From: JADGQN01 sp035315185
GTDB taxonomy: Bacteria > Desulfobacterota > Syntrophorhabdia > Syntrophorhabdales > WCHB1-27
Assembly: GCA_035315185.1 (NCBI GenBank)
Contig: DATFYE010000063.1
Location: forward strand, 1 to 64,000
Direction of reading: 5' to 3'
Length of the DNA stretch: 64,000 nt
Shown here: one piece after another, positions 25,079-34,128 of the stretch
How positions within the stretch are numbered: the first letter of the stretch is position 1
Layout: every line of letters begins with the position of its first letter
The notes under the pieces: generated by a model
Databases searched by the model: none
Told to the model about the DNA's origin: nothing
Seen by the model: only the letters and a program-made list of their open reading frames with translations
Translations under genes and position numbers: made by a program

Positions 25079-25672
25079 CTAGAGCCTCTTGTACGAGTAA
25101 ATCACGATGAGTACCTTCGCCTCTTTTTTACCCAGACTTCTTGCCGAATGGGGCACCTCTGCGTCAAAGTAGACACAGTCCCCCGCCTCGAGAACACAGT
25201 AACTTTGACCATCATAGAAAAATTCCAGAGTCCCTTGCAACACATAATTGAACTCTTCGCCCTCATGACGGAAGTCCTTTTCTATATCAGCCTTGGTGTC
25301 GAACCCTACGGTAACAATGAAGGGCTCCATATTTTTGCCCTTCTTGTCGGGTGCAAGATCCTCGTACGTGTAACCCACGTAGCCGTAAGAGCTTCCGTCT
25401 CGGCTCGTCAGAGGCTTGCGCTGATTCCGTCTGCCCACCACAATTTTTTGATAAGGGATGGTCGCGGTCTTGCGGGAAAATAAATCCGCGACATCGATAC
25501 CGAGTGCTTTGGATATACGGGAGAGAGTATAGATGGGCGGCGGCTGATCGGAATTTTCTATCTGGGACAGATATCCTTTCGAGAAACCGGTAATTTTCGC
25601 AAGCTTTTCTAACGTGATTTTCTTGCTGACCCTAATTTCCTTGAGTCTCTTGGTCAACAGTTCTTCTTGCAT
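25079..25672 (-). CDS. XRE-cupin transcriptional regulator
   Basis: This 197-residue two-domain regulator has a lambda-repressor-like HTH at about 8-62 (ITLEKLAKITGFSKGYLSQIE) and a C-terminal cupin_2 sensing domain at about 115-190 (EFNYVLQGTLEFFYDG; EAGDCVYFDAEVPH). Such proteins bind a small carboxylate or amine through the cupin. It is first in line of the minus-strand hyu cluster, 167 bp before hyuA, and is its probable regulator. A TTGACA box lies at 25715-25710 with no good -10. Confidence 0.9.
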   Translation of the reverse strand: MQEELLTKRLKEIRVSKKITLEKLAKITGFSKGYLSQIENSDQPPPIYTLSRISKALGIDVADLFSRKTATIPYQKIVVGRRNQRKPLTSRDGSSYGYVGYTYEDLAPDKKGKNMEPFIVTVGFDTKADIEKDFRHEGEEFNYVLQGTLEFFYDGQSYCVLEAGDCVYFDAEVPHSARSLGKKEAKVLIVIYSYKRL

Positions 25673-25864
25673 GGGTTTTCTGGTTAATGTTTACTGATAC
25701 CAAACAAAATGTCAAGAACTTTTTTTAGAAATAACCTTTTCCAAAGAAATGCCGTACGCTAGGATGCTCTTCATCGGTCTCTACCATTCCGGCAGCGACT
25801 CTCCAGCTTACTTCATGAGGGTCGTTGCGTAACCTGTGAGACAATTGTATAAGTAAAGGTTAGT

Positions 25865-26467
25865 ATGGAAATATTCAGATACGGACAAAAGGAAATTGAC
25901 CATCTCAAGCGCCGCGACAAAAAGCTCGGCGCTGCAATCGAGGTGATCGGTACAATCAAACGGGAGATCAGGCCGGACCCTTTCGCAGCTCTGGTCATGA
26001 GCGTGGTCGCACAGCAGATATCGAATAAAGCGGCTAATGCCATAAGAGCGAGGCTCCACACACTGCTGGAAAAGATCACTCCGGAGCGGATTGCAGAGAC
26101 AGATATTGCGCAAATGCAGAAGTGTGGACTGTCTTGGCGGAAGGTAGAATATATCAAGGGAATAGCCGATGCAGCAATGCGCTGCGAAATAAACTTTTCG
26201 AGTCTCCACGAAATGGCGGATGAAGAGATTATCCGGCGTTTGTCATCGCTCCGGGGTATCGGCGTGTGGACGGTGGAAATGCTACTGCTCTTCTCCCTGT
26301 GCCGGCCGGATGTTGTGAGCTGGGGTGATCAGGCGATCAGGCGTGGTATGATGAATCTGTACGGGCTCAAGAAGCTGACAAAAAAGCAGTTTGAGCGCTA
26401 CCGCAAACGATATTCACCTTACGGCTCGGTCGCCTCTCTCTACTTATGGGCTCTGTCGGGAATGTAG
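25865..26467 (+). CDS. DNA-3-methyladenine glycosylase II-like (HhH-GPD) protein
   Basis: This 200-residue base-excision repair enzyme lacks the N-terminal domain of E. coli AlkA. The helix-hairpin-helix LSSLRGIGVWTVEMLLLF lies at about 126-143, and the catalytic Asp is D155 in VVSWGDQAIRRG. No Fe-S cysteines follow, which fits AlkA rather than MutY/Nth. It would remove alkylated purines by hydrolysing the N-glycosidic bond. It stands alone between the hyu cluster and a membrane-protein gene. Confidence 0.88.
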   Translation: MEIFRYGQKEIDHLKRRDKKLGAAIEVIGTIKREIRPDPFAALVMSVVAQQISNKAANAIRARLHTLLEKITPERIAETDIAQMQKCGLSWRKVEYIKGIADAAMRCEINFSSLHEMADEEIIRRLSSLRGIGVWTVEMLLLFSLCRPDVVSWGDQAIRRGMMNLYGLKKLTKKQFERYRKRYSPYGSVASLYLWALSGM

Positions 26468-26601
26468 GGGACCAATGCACAAATCGTACCCGCTCTTTCA
26501 ACCGGTATCCCCTGACCTTTGACTATTGTTATCGTCCCTGAATTATGATCAGTCCTCTAAAAATAGAGTGGACTTTTTGGCTGCTTGTGTAATAATTCAG
26601 T

Positions 26602-27240
26602 GTGGACAATCAGAAAAATAAACCCATCTCAAGCAACGTGAACCTACCGAATCGAAAAGAACGCCGAAAAAAAAGACTCGAAGTGATACAGCCAGTGGTA
26701 CATGAAGTAATTCAAAGACGTTCGTTCGAGCTGGCCGCCAGGAAGGTCTTCGCGTCTTTTCTTTTTTGGACAATCCTCATCATCGCCGTCGGAGCTCTCT
26801 TGTTTCTCGCCTACCCGAGGGTTTGGGTATACCCTGGTAAAATCCTGAATCCGGGTGAACCATTTCAAACCTCGTTCGCAATCAGGAATGATGGTTACCT
26901 ACCGATATACGAAGTTCATTATTCTTTATCATTGGACAATATCGAGTTTGGACAAGGCAACACCTTGCCGCATGCCTACTCCGGAATAAATGAGACCCTC
27001 ACACCAAGAATAGCTCGCGGCGAATCCTCCACCATCTCTTTGACACCGTTCATTGATCTATTGAAGCTGAGCTTCGGCATCATTTTGCCCCCAAAGGCCG
27101 TAACATCTGCGGAGCTTTCTATACATGTATCGTACCGGTCATATCGTATCCCCTACGTTTTCACGGATCGTATTCGCTTCAAGACGCATATGGGTAGCAG
27201 CGGCGAGTACGTTTGGTCCGGGTATCGCAGTCAAAAATGA
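26602..27240 (+). CDS. Single-pass membrane protein of unknown function
   Basis: This 212-residue protein starts with GTG at 26602. A basic cytoplasmic N-terminus (RKERRKKRLE) is followed by one membrane helix at about 52-72 (FLFWTILIIAVGALLFLAY). An extracytoplasmic beta-rich domain of about 135 residues follows (GEPFQTSFAIRNDGYLPIY; SSTISLTPFID), which looks like an immunoglobulin-like fold. No family is recognised. It lies 171 bp upstream of tig and has no operon partner. A CAGGT/ACCTG hairpin follows its stop. Confidence 0.6.
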   Translation: MDNQKNKPISSNVNLPNRKERRKKRLEVIQPVVHEVIQRRSFELAARKVFASFLFWTILIIAVGALLFLAYPRVWVYPGKILNPGEPFQTSFAIRNDGYLPIYEVHYSLSLDNIEFGQGNTLPHAYSGINETLTPRIARGESSTISLTPFIDLLKLSFGIILPPKAVTSAELSIHVSYRSYRIPYVFTDRIRFKTHMGSSGEYVWSGYRSQK

Positions 27241-27411
27241 GATCAGGTTGCAAACTGACCTGCTAAGAGCCGCAACCCCTTGATAATTTGCGTGTTTATG
27301 GTTATACTAATTTGTTCAAGGAACAGCAGAGGCCCATTACTGCAAGAATTCACGTCGTAGTGCAATCCGCGGGATGTGTATCTACTGTTTGCCTTTCTTT
27401 CGGAGGCTTGC

Positions 27412-28686
27412 ATGAAGGTTCAGGTTGAAAATGTTGACCGCGTGAGAAAAAAGATCGAAGTGATCCTCGATGCGGAGAACGTGCATGAAATAGAGAATGG
27501 TATTTACGAAGATCTGAGAAAGCGGGCAAAGATCAAAGGATTTCGGCCCGGGAAGGTTCCTCGCTCAGTTCTTGCTACCTACTACAAAGATGTTATGGAT
27601 GAGGAACTGAAAAGAAAGATAGCGGAGAATACCATTGCGGCTGCTCTTTCAGAAGCTCAGGTTGACCCGGTAAGCGAGCCTTCGATCAGGTTTTACGAGG
27701 AGAAGGACAAGTATGGGTACACCATGGAATGTGAGGTCTCGCCGGACTTCGATCTGCCCGAGTACAGGGGCCTCGAGGTCGAAATAGAGCCGCTAAAGAT
27801 AAGTCCGGAAGATGTCGATAACAGGTTAGATGCGTTGAAACAGATGCACGCTGAAGTCGCGACGAAAGAGAGCGGCGAGGCCGAAAAGGGAGATTTCGTC
27901 ATAATAAAATATGAAGGTTTCGTTGACGGCAAACCTCTCAAGGATGCCCGCAGCGATGCCTATCCCCTTGACCTTGGCTCCAGCACATTGTCGCCCGAGT
28001 TCGAAAGCGCGATCATCGGCATGAAAGCGGGTGAGGAGAAAGAGATAGAGATAGCTTTCGCGGCCGATTATCCTGACAAGGCCGTGGCATCAAAGAAAGC
28101 GCTCTTCAAGGTGCTCCTCAAAGAGGTCAAGCAGAAGAGGTTGCCGGAAATCAACGATGATTTCGCGAAAGACCTTGGTTTTGAAAATATGGAACGATTA
28201 AAAGAAGGTATCTCCGGTGAACTCCAGAAGGAAAAAGAAACCGAGAGAAGAAACAAGCTCTCTGAGAAGGTTATGGACCAGTTGCTCGAGCGGGTTGATA
28301 TCCCGGTGCCGGCACGCCTCTTGGATAAGCGCTTGCAAGCTATGGTACAGGAAGCAAAGGCACGTATGAAAGCAAACAGGCTCAGCCCCGAAGAAGAACA
28401 GAATATTGACAACCTCTTGCGCAAGGAGCTTGAGCGGCAGGCGGAGCGGGGGATCAGGGCAGGCATGCTGCTCACCAGGATAGCCAAAGAGGAGCATATA
28501 ATCGTTGAAGACAGCGAAGTGGAGGCGCGTATTAAAAAGATTGCAGAAGACACAAAGAGAGGCTATGATTATATAAGAGACTTTTACGAAAAACATAATC
28601 TGCTCGAGAACCTGAAATCGAGCCTGCTGGAAGAGAAGACGATGGATCTTCTTATAGGGAGTGCGCAGTTGAAGGAGACCCCATGA
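27412..28686 (+). CDS. tig: Trigger factor (ribosome-associated chaperone)
   Basis: This 424-residue chaperone docks on the ribosome exit tunnel. ATG 27412 (MKVQVENVDRVRKKIEV) is chosen over an upstream frame because CGGAGG precedes it and it matches the family start. The ribosome-binding signature GFRPGKVPRSVL is at about 43-54. The FKBP-like prolyl isomerase domain spans about 150-240 (GDFVIIKYEGFVDG), followed by the helical C-terminal chaperone domain. It overlaps clpP by 4 bp in the conserved tig-clpP-clpX order. Confidence 0.95.
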   Translation: MKVQVENVDRVRKKIEVILDAENVHEIENGIYEDLRKRAKIKGFRPGKVPRSVLATYYKDVMDEELKRKIAENTIAAALSEAQVDPVSEPSIRFYEEKDKYGYTMECEVSPDFDLPEYRGLEVEIEPLKISPEDVDNRLDALKQMHAEVATKESGEAEKGDFVIIKYEGFVDGKPLKDARSDAYPLDLGSSTLSPEFESAIIGMKAGEEKEIEIAFAADYPDKAVASKKALFKVLLKEVKQKRLPEINDDFAKDLGFENMERLKEGISGELQKEKETERRNKLSEKVMDQLLERVDIPVPARLLDKRLQAMVQEAKARMKANRLSPEEEQNIDNLLRKELERQAERGIRAGMLLTRIAKEEHIIVEDSEVEARIKKIAEDTKRGYDYIRDFYEKHNLLENLKSSLLEEKTMDLLIGSAQLKETP

Positions 28687-29267
28687 ATCTCGTGCCGATA
28701 GTCATTGAGAAAGACGGCAGGGGAGAGCGCGCGTACGACATATACTCGCGGCTCCTTAAAGATCGGATCGTCTTCCTGGGTACGGGCATTGACGACATCG
28801 TTGCGAACCTCATTATTGCCCAGCTTCTTTTCCTGGAGTCTGAGGATCCGGCGAAGGATATCTACTTTTACATAAACTCGCCCGGAGGCCTTATTACAAG
28901 CGGCCTTGCCATATACGACACCATGCAATACGTCAAATGCCAGGTATCGACCATCTGCATCGGACAGGCAGCGAGCATGGGGGCAGTATTACTCGCCGGC
29001 GGAGCCAAAGGAAAACGTTACGCGTTACCCCATGCGCGGGTGCTCATTCATCAGCCTCTCGGGGGTGTCCAGGGACAAGCGACTGACATAGACATCCAGG
29101 CGAGAGAGATACTGAGAATGAGGGAAGAGATCAACAGGATTTTTACGAGCCACACGGGCCAACCCATCGAAAAGATCCAGCAGGACACAGAAAGGGACTT
29201 TTTCATGACGGCTGCGCAGGCCCTCGATTATAACATCATAGATCAGATTATGGAGAAGAGAACATGA
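28683..29267 (+). CDS. clpP: ATP-dependent Clp protease proteolytic subunit
   Basis: This 194-residue serine protease assembles into a double heptameric barrel and degrades proteins fed by ClpX. The catalytic triad is visible as S98 (GQAASMGAV), H123 (VLIHQPLGG) and D172 (TERDFFM). Length is typical. ATGA overlaps join it to tig and to clpX, so the three are translated as one unit. Confidence 0.97.
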   Translation: MNLVPIVIEKDGRGERAYDIYSRLLKDRIVFLGTGIDDIVANLIIAQLLFLESEDPAKDIYFYINSPGGLITSGLAIYDTMQYVKCQVSTICIGQAASMGAVLLAGGAKGKRYALPHARVLIHQPLGGVQGQATDIDIQAREILRMREEINRIFTSHTGQPIEKIQQDTERDFFMTAAQALDYNIIDQIMEKRT

Positions 29268-30523
29268 CGATGATGAAGAAGACCAATGGAAGGACCATGA
29301 AACTTCATTGTTCCTTCTGCGGGAAGAGCCAGGACGAGGTGAAGAAACTAATTGCGGGGCCGATGGTCTACATCTGTGATGAGTGCATCGAGCTTTGCAA
29401 TGAAATCATCCAGGAAGAAGCAAAGAGGGAGCGGTTCGAATTTATCAAGACGTCGATCCCGAAGCCCCACGAGATACGAAGGATTCTCGATGAATACGTA
29501 ATCGGCCAGGACTTTGCGAAGAAAGTGCTTTCTGTTGCAGTGTACAACCATTACAAGAGAATCGAGGCGAAGGTCAACTTTGACGATGTAGAGATACAAA
29601 AAAGCAATATCCTGATGGTAGGCCCTACCGGCTCCGGAAAGACATTGCTTGCTCAGACTCTTGCCAAGATACTTCATGTGCCTTTCACCATTGCGGATGC
29701 AACGACCCTCACCGAGGCAGGTTACGTCGGTGAAGACGTGGAAAACATAATCCTTAACCTGCTCCAGTCGGCGGATTATAACATAGAGAGGGCTGAAAAG
29801 GGCATAGTATACATCGATGAAATAGACAAGATATCCAGAAAAACAGACAGTCCTTCCATAACGCGCGACGTGTCGGGCGAGGGTGTGCAACAGGCCTTGC
29901 TCAAAATCATAGAGGGTACCATTGCCAACGTGCCGCCAAAAGGCGGAAGGAAACACCCTCAGCAGGATTATATCAAGGTAGACACTACAAACATCCTCTT
30001 CATCTGCGGTGGCGCCTTTCACGGTCTGGAGACCATCATCAGCAACAGGATCGGCAAGAAGGGCATCGGTTTTGGTGTCGACGTTGAAGGCGGGAGAGAC
30101 AAGCAGTACACCGAGCTGATCAAGGACGTTCAGCCGGAAGACCTGCTGAAATACGGCCTTATTCCTGAGTTCATAGGGAGGCTGCCGATCATTGCCACGC
30201 TCGAGGAGCTGGATGAAGATATTCTGGTCGAAATTCTCAAGAAACCGAGGAATGCCATTTCCAAACAGTATAAGAAGCTCTTTGAGCTTGAGAACGTCAA
30301 GCTTACCTTTACCGAAGGCGCGTTGCGGGGCATTGCCAAGGATGCGATAAAGAAGAAGACCGGCGCCCGCGGGCTGCGCTCGATCATGGAAAAGGTCATG
30401 CTCGATGTGATGTATGAGCTTCCTTCCATCTCTAACGTGAAAGAGTGCGTGGTGAGCGAGGAAGTCATTTTGAGCCACGAGAAGCCCATACTCATCTACG
30501 AGGAAGAAGCCGAAATCGCCTAG
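29264..30523 (+). CDS. clpX: ATP-dependent Clp protease ATP-binding subunit ClpX
   Basis: This 419-residue AAA+ unfoldase delivers substrates to ClpP. The N-terminal zinc-binding domain has Cys at 16, 19, 38 and 41 (CSFCGKS; ICDECIEL). Walker A GPTGSGKT is at 120-127, Walker B IVYIDEID near 184-191, and the ClpP-docking IGF loop in KKGIGFG near 265-270. The start codon cluster ATGACGATGATG leaves the exact initiation point open by a few codons. The stop codon abuts a 122-bp hairpin repeat. Confidence 0.97.
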   Translation: MTMMKKTNGRTMKLHCSFCGKSQDEVKKLIAGPMVYICDECIELCNEIIQEEAKRERFEFIKTSIPKPHEIRRILDEYVIGQDFAKKVLSVAVYNHYKRIEAKVNFDDVEIQKSNILMVGPTGSGKTLLAQTLAKILHVPFTIADATTLTEAGYVGEDVENIILNLLQSADYNIERAEKGIVYIDEIDKISRKTDSPSITRDVSGEGVQQALLKIIEGTIANVPPKGGRKHPQQDYIKVDTTNILFICGGAFHGLETIISNRIGKKGIGFGVDVEGGRDKQYTELIKDVQPEDLLKYGLIPEFIGRLPIIATLEELDEDILVEILKKPRNAISKQYKKLFELENVKLTFTEGALRGIAKDAIKKKTGARGLRSIMEKVMLDVMYELPSISNVKECVVSEEVILSHEKPILIYEEEAEIA

Positions 30524-30645
30524 TACCAGCTCTCCTTTAAGCGCATACCGTCGTTGTCGTTGCGTCGCGCTCCTCGACGTACTATAGTACGCCTGCGTCG
30601 CGCTCCTCACTGCCGCCCCGGTCTCCACTTAAATTAGAGCTGGTA
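30524..30645 (+). repeat. Covarying-arm hairpin repeat, copy A (after clpX)
   Basis: 122 bp beginning right after the clpX TAG. Outer arms TACCAGCTCT (30524-30533) and AGAGCTGGTA (30636-30645) are perfectly complementary. The core carries TGCGTCG...CTCCTCG twice around the palindrome GTACTATAGTAC. Copies at 49361-49484, 54800-54923 and 57890-58015 share the core but not the arm sequence. The 30646-30819 spacer before ffh shows no further signal. Confidence 0.88.
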
Positions 30646-30819
30646 TAGCCGGCTGTCCATGACACAGAGTGCTTCGCTAAAACAAACAAAATGACGATAC
30701 AGGAGGTTTCGCGTCATGATCGGTTGTCCAATTCCACGTACAAAACGCGATCCGCGCTCCAACCCGGTGAACACCTGCTCGGTTGACTAATCAAGGATTA
30801 TCGGTTATTTTATTAGGTT

Positions 30820-32151
30820 ATGTTTGAGAAACTGCAGGAACGACTCGACGCCGTATTCAAGAAGGTCAAGGGCTACGGAAAGCTCACGGAGAAGAATATC
30901 AGCGACTCCTTGCGCGAGGTGCGTGTTGCGCTCCTCGAAGCAGACGTGAATTACAAGGTCGCCAAGGATTTTCTTGAGAAGGTTAAGGAAAAGGCCCTGG
31001 GTGACGACGTGCTGACGAGCATAACCCCTGGGCAAGTCTTTGTGAAGGCTGTGCATGACGAGCTCTGCGAACTTCTGGGCACGACCAACAAACCCCTGGA
31101 GATTTCTGGATCACCGCCTGTGCCGGTCATGCTCGCGGGACTACAGGGTTCCGGAAAGACCACAACCGCAGGCAAGCTGGCCCTTTATCTCAGAAAAAAG
31201 GGGAGAAGGCCACTCCTTGTGCCGACAGACGTTTACAGACCGGCTGCAATAGATCAGCTTCTGAAGCTGGGCAAACAGCTCGGGATTGAAACCCTCTCTC
31301 CCGCGGAGAAGGACCCGGTCCGCATTTGCGAGGAAGCCCGGGCCTATGCCATGAAAAAGGGCTGCGATACGCTGCTCGTTGATACAGCTGGGAGGCTTCA
31401 CGTCGACGAGGAGATGGTTTTGGAGTTGATTCGGCAGAAGGAGGTCTTGAAGTCCAAAGAGGTGCTTCTCGTCGTGGACGCCATGACAGGACAAGATGCC
31501 GTAAGCGTGGCAAAGACCTTCGACGAACGGCTTGGCGTGAGCGGCTTTATTATGACCAAACTGGATGGTGATGCCAGGGGAGGCGCCGCGCTCTCGATAA
31601 GGGCGGTCACGGGTAAGCCTATCAAGTTCATCGGTGTCGGGGAAAAACTGGACGCGCTTGAGCTCTTTCATCCGGAGAGGATGGCTTCCCGGATACTTGG
31701 TATGGGCGATGTCGTCTCTCTTGTTGAGAAGGCCCAGGAGCTTTTTGATGAAAAAGAGGCAAAAGAGCTTGAAAAGAAGATTCGGAAAGATGAGTTTACT
31801 CTAGAGGATTTCAAGGATCAGCTCAAACAGATCAAGAAGCTCGGCAGTATGGAATCTCTCCTTGGCATGATCCCCGGGCTCTCCAAGTTCAAGGGCGCTA
31901 TAGATTTTTCTGAGGCTGAAAAGGAGATCAAGAAGACCGAAGCTATAATCAGCTCTATGACGCCCCGTGAAAGGCTTTTACCGCACCTTCTCGACGGCTC
32001 AAGGCGGGAACGGATCGCGAGAGGGAGTGGAACTCGCGTTCAGGATATCAATGAGCTTCTCAGGCGTTACATGGAAACAAGAAAAATGATAAAGAAGTTT
32101 TCAAAGGGCGGCGGACCAAAAGGGCTTCCAAAACAATTCATGTTCAGATAA
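30820..32151 (+). CDS. ffh: Signal recognition particle GTPase Ffh
   Basis: This 443-residue SRP54 homologue binds signal sequences and 4.5S RNA and targets ribosomes to FtsY at the membrane. The N domain is at 1-90. The G domain has GLQGSGKTTT near 106-115, VDTAGRL near 187-193 and TKLDGDARGG near 245-254. The M domain from about 300 includes LGMIPGLSK and RERIARGSG. It opens a ribosome-biogenesis gene run (rpsP-khpA-rimM-trmD) with short spacers. No SRP RNA gene was recognised nearby. Confidence 0.97.
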   Translation: MFEKLQERLDAVFKKVKGYGKLTEKNISDSLREVRVALLEADVNYKVAKDFLEKVKEKALGDDVLTSITPGQVFVKAVHDELCELLGTTNKPLEISGSPPVPVMLAGLQGSGKTTTAGKLALYLRKKGRRPLLVPTDVYRPAAIDQLLKLGKQLGIETLSPAEKDPVRICEEARAYAMKKGCDTLLVDTAGRLHVDEEMVLELIRQKEVLKSKEVLLVVDAMTGQDAVSVAKTFDERLGVSGFIMTKLDGDARGGAALSIRAVTGKPIKFIGVGEKLDALELFHPERMASRILGMGDVVSLVEKAQELFDEKEAKELEKKIRKDEFTLEDFKDQLKQIKKLGSMESLLGMIPGLSKFKGAIDFSEAEKEIKKTEAIISSMTPRERLLPHLLDGSRRERIARGSGTRVQDINELLRRYMETRKMIKKFSKGGGPKGLPKQFMFR

Positions 32152-32162
32152 GGAGGTGGAAC

Positions 32163-32420
32163 TTGGCTGTAAAATTCAGGTTGTCAAGGTATGGGTCGAA
32201 AAAGAAACCCTTTTACCGGATCGTGGTGGCGGATGAAAGGTTCCCGAGGGATGGAAGATTCATTGAAAGAGTGGGATCGTATGACACGCTGAAGGATCCG
32301 GTTGCGATAGTCCTCAATAAAGAGAGGATCAAGAGATGGTACGAAAAAGGGGTGAGGCCTACCAAAACAGTTGAGGATATATTCAAGAAAGAGGGGATTT
32401 TGAGAGAACTAAGACAGTAA
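32163..32420 (+). CDS. rpsP: 30S ribosomal protein S16
   Basis: An 85-residue small-subunit protein. The conserved N-terminus AVKFRLSRYGSKKKPFYRIVV and FIERVGSYD identify it. It starts with TTG at 32163, 8 bp after a strong AAGGAGGTGGA site and 11 bp after the ffh stop. The order ffh-rpsP-khpA-rimM-trmD is conserved in many bacteria. Confidence 0.97.
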   Translation: MAVKFRLSRYGSKKKPFYRIVVADERFPRDGRFIERVGSYDTLKDPVAIVLNKERIKRWYEKGVRPTKTVEDIFKKEGILRELRQ

Positions 32421-32437
32421 TCCTTGGAGGTGGGGCC

Positions 32438-32671
32438 GTGTTGAAGGAACTAATCGAGTACATCGCGAAGGCTTTGGTGGATAATCCCGATCAGGTAAGG
32501 GTCTCCGAAATTGAGGGAGAGAAAACATCTGTCATTGAGCTCAATGTCGCCAAGGAGGATCTGGGCAAGGTGATCGGAAAGCAGGGGAGAACTGCGAGGG
32601 CTATGAGAACCATCCTGAGCGCAGCCTCCACAAAGGTAAAGAAGAGAGCGGTGCTCGAGATAATAGAGTAA
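32438..32671 (+). CDS. khpA: KH-domain RNA-binding protein KhpA
   Basis: A 77-residue single KH-domain protein with the GxxG RNA-contact loop in KVIGKQGRTARAMR at about 48-61. In other bacteria KhpA works with KhpB on small RNAs and mRNAs. It starts with GTG 32438 after TTGGAGGTGGGG. The stop overlaps the rimM ATG by one base. Confidence 0.92.
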   Translation: MLKELIEYIAKALVDNPDQVRVSEIEGEKTSVIELNVAKEDLGKVIGKQGRTARAMRTILSAASTKVKKRAVLEIIE

Positions 32672-33168
32672 TGGGTTACGTTCCTGTCGGGCGGGTGCTT
32701 TCCACCCATGGTCTTCGAGGGGAGATCAGGTTTCGATATTACAACGACTCTGAAACGAATTTATGCGGATATGCAGCACTCTTTGCGGATCGTGACGGAC
32801 AGAAGATTGAATTAAGACCTTTTCGAGTACAACCTCGACGTGGGTATTTCCTGATACAATTTGCGGAGGTCGAGACACCCGAGGCAGCCTCCTTTCTTGT
32901 TGGCAGGGAACTCTTTGTGAGAGAAGAGGACCTCCCCAGGCTGAATGATGGCGAGTACTACGATTATCAGCTCATCGGTCTCAAGGTGATCAATGAGCAT
33001 GATGAGCCTGTGGGTCAGGTGACGGAGGTTATGCATACGAAGGCACATGACGTCATAGTCATTGAGGGTGAAAGAGAGATGCTTGTTCCCATGCAGGAAG
33101 AGTTCATTCTGGGCATCGACGTGAATGGAGCCTCCATCAGGATCGCGGAAGGTGCTTTGATTGAATGA
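32671..33168 (+). CDS. rimM: Ribosome maturation factor RimM
   Basis: A 165-residue factor that binds S19 and assists 16S rRNA 3'-domain assembly. The RimM N-domain begins VPVGRVLSTHGLRGEIRF, and the PRC-barrel C-domain has EYYDYQLIGLKV and EMLVPMQEEFILGID. It is coupled to khpA and trmD by overlapping stop and start codons. Confidence 0.95.
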   Translation: MGYVPVGRVLSTHGLRGEIRFRYYNDSETNLCGYAALFADRDGQKIELRPFRVQPRRGYFLIQFAEVETPEAASFLVGRELFVREEDLPRLNDGEYYDYQLIGLKVINEHDEPVGQVTEVMHTKAHDVIVIEGEREMLVPMQEEFILGIDVNGASIRIAEGALIE

Positions 33169-33899
33169 TTTTCACTCTCCTCACCTTATTCCCGTCCATA
33201 TTCGAATCGCCGCTGAACGAAAGTCTCGTCAAAAAGGCTAGAGACAGGGGCCTTCTCAGCTTCAATATCGTTAACATAAGAGATTTTGCCGAAGACATCC
33301 ACAGGACGTGTGACGACGCTCCTTATGGTGGTGGCGCAGGCATGGTAATGAAGGTGGAGCCTATCTACCGGGCCATGGATTATGTGAATGCTCATTTCGG
33401 GAGACCCCGCTATATCCTCCTTACCCCCCACGGCAGGACGTTTGATCAGGGGACTGCGGCCAGACTTTCCGGCCTGCCGCACCTTGGACTTGTCTGCGGC
33501 CGATACGAGGGTGTCGATGAGAGAGTGCATTCTCTCGTAGATGATGAGCTATCGTTGGGTGATTATGTGTTGTCCGGAGGGGAGGCAGCAGCCCTCGTCG
33601 TCATCGACGCCATAGCGAGGCTCGTGCCCGGCGTGATCGGCAATGAGACCTCTTCCATCGACGAAAGCTTTAAGGAGCCGCTTCTCGAATATCCTCAATA
33701 CACGAGACCTCAGAGCTTTATGGGGATGGAGGTGCCGGGCGTTTTGCTGTCAGGCAATCATGAAGAGATAAGGCGTTGGCGACGAAAAGAGTCGATCCGG
33801 CGCACGATACTGAGGCGGCCCGATCTTCTCGATACTTTTGAACCGGGAGATGAAGACAGGCGTTTGATACGGGAGATTATGGAGGAGCTGGCTGAGTAG
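33165..33899 (+). CDS. trmD: tRNA (guanine-N1-)-methyltransferase
   Basis: A 244-residue SPOUT methyltransferase that makes m1G37 in tRNAs. The trefoil-knot SAM site shows as LTPHGRTFDQ, LVCGRYEGVDERV near 108-120 and SLGDYVLSGGEAA near 130-142, with YTRPQSFMG after it. A GC hairpin at 33901-33924 follows the stop. Confidence 0.97.
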   Translation: MIFTLLTLFPSIFESPLNESLVKKARDRGLLSFNIVNIRDFAEDIHRTCDDAPYGGGAGMVMKVEPIYRAMDYVNAHFGRPRYILLTPHGRTFDQGTAARLSGLPHLGLVCGRYEGVDERVHSLVDDELSLGDYVLSGGEAAALVVIDAIARLVPGVIGNETSSIDESFKEPLLEYPQYTRPQSFMGMEVPGVLLSGNHEEIRRWRRKESIRRTILRRPDLLDTFEPGDEDRRLIREIMEELAE

Positions 33900-33900
33900 C

Positions 33901-33924
33901 GCGGCGGAGTGGTGCCTCCGCTGC
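33901..33924 (+). terminator. GC hairpin after trmD
   Basis: GCGGCGGAG (33901-33909) pairs with CTCCGCTGC (33916-33924) with one mismatch, directly after the trmD stop. No T-run follows. Confidence 0.45.
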
Positions 33925-33929
33925 GCGGC

Positions 33930-34120
33930 GTTACGTGTTACAGGTTACAAGTTAAGAGGGCGCTTGTAGCGCCCGTTACGGGCTGCACATTGCAGGCAAG
34001 AGCTGCTACGAGGCGATGACGCAGAACCAAGCGTCCCCCTTGCCGCTAACGGTTCCTGATTCTAACCGGTAACAGGCAATGTCCTGTAACTTGTAACGTG
34101 TAACTCGTAACTCGTAACGG
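33930..34120. repeat. Long-armed hairpin built of GTTAC words
   Basis: The left arm GTTACGTGTTACAGGTTAC (33930-33948 and onward) faces a right arm 34083-34120 composed of GTAACTTGTAACGTGTAACT-like words, its reverse complement. The interior holds a smaller GGGCGC/GCGCCC hairpin. It fills the gap between trmD and the next gene. A partial one-sided relative lies at about 53853-53884. Confidence 0.7.
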
Positions 34121-34128
34121 TCTTAACC

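Noticed and set aside
29348..30628. 426-codon open frame on the minus strand
   Set aside because: It lies entirely over clpX, whose zinc and AAA+ motifs are complete. It has no family motif and is a shadow frame.
30646..30819. SRP RNA or riboswitch upstream of ffh
   Set aside because: The conserved SRP helix-8 sequence and the tetraloop are absent. No riboswitch core was recognised.
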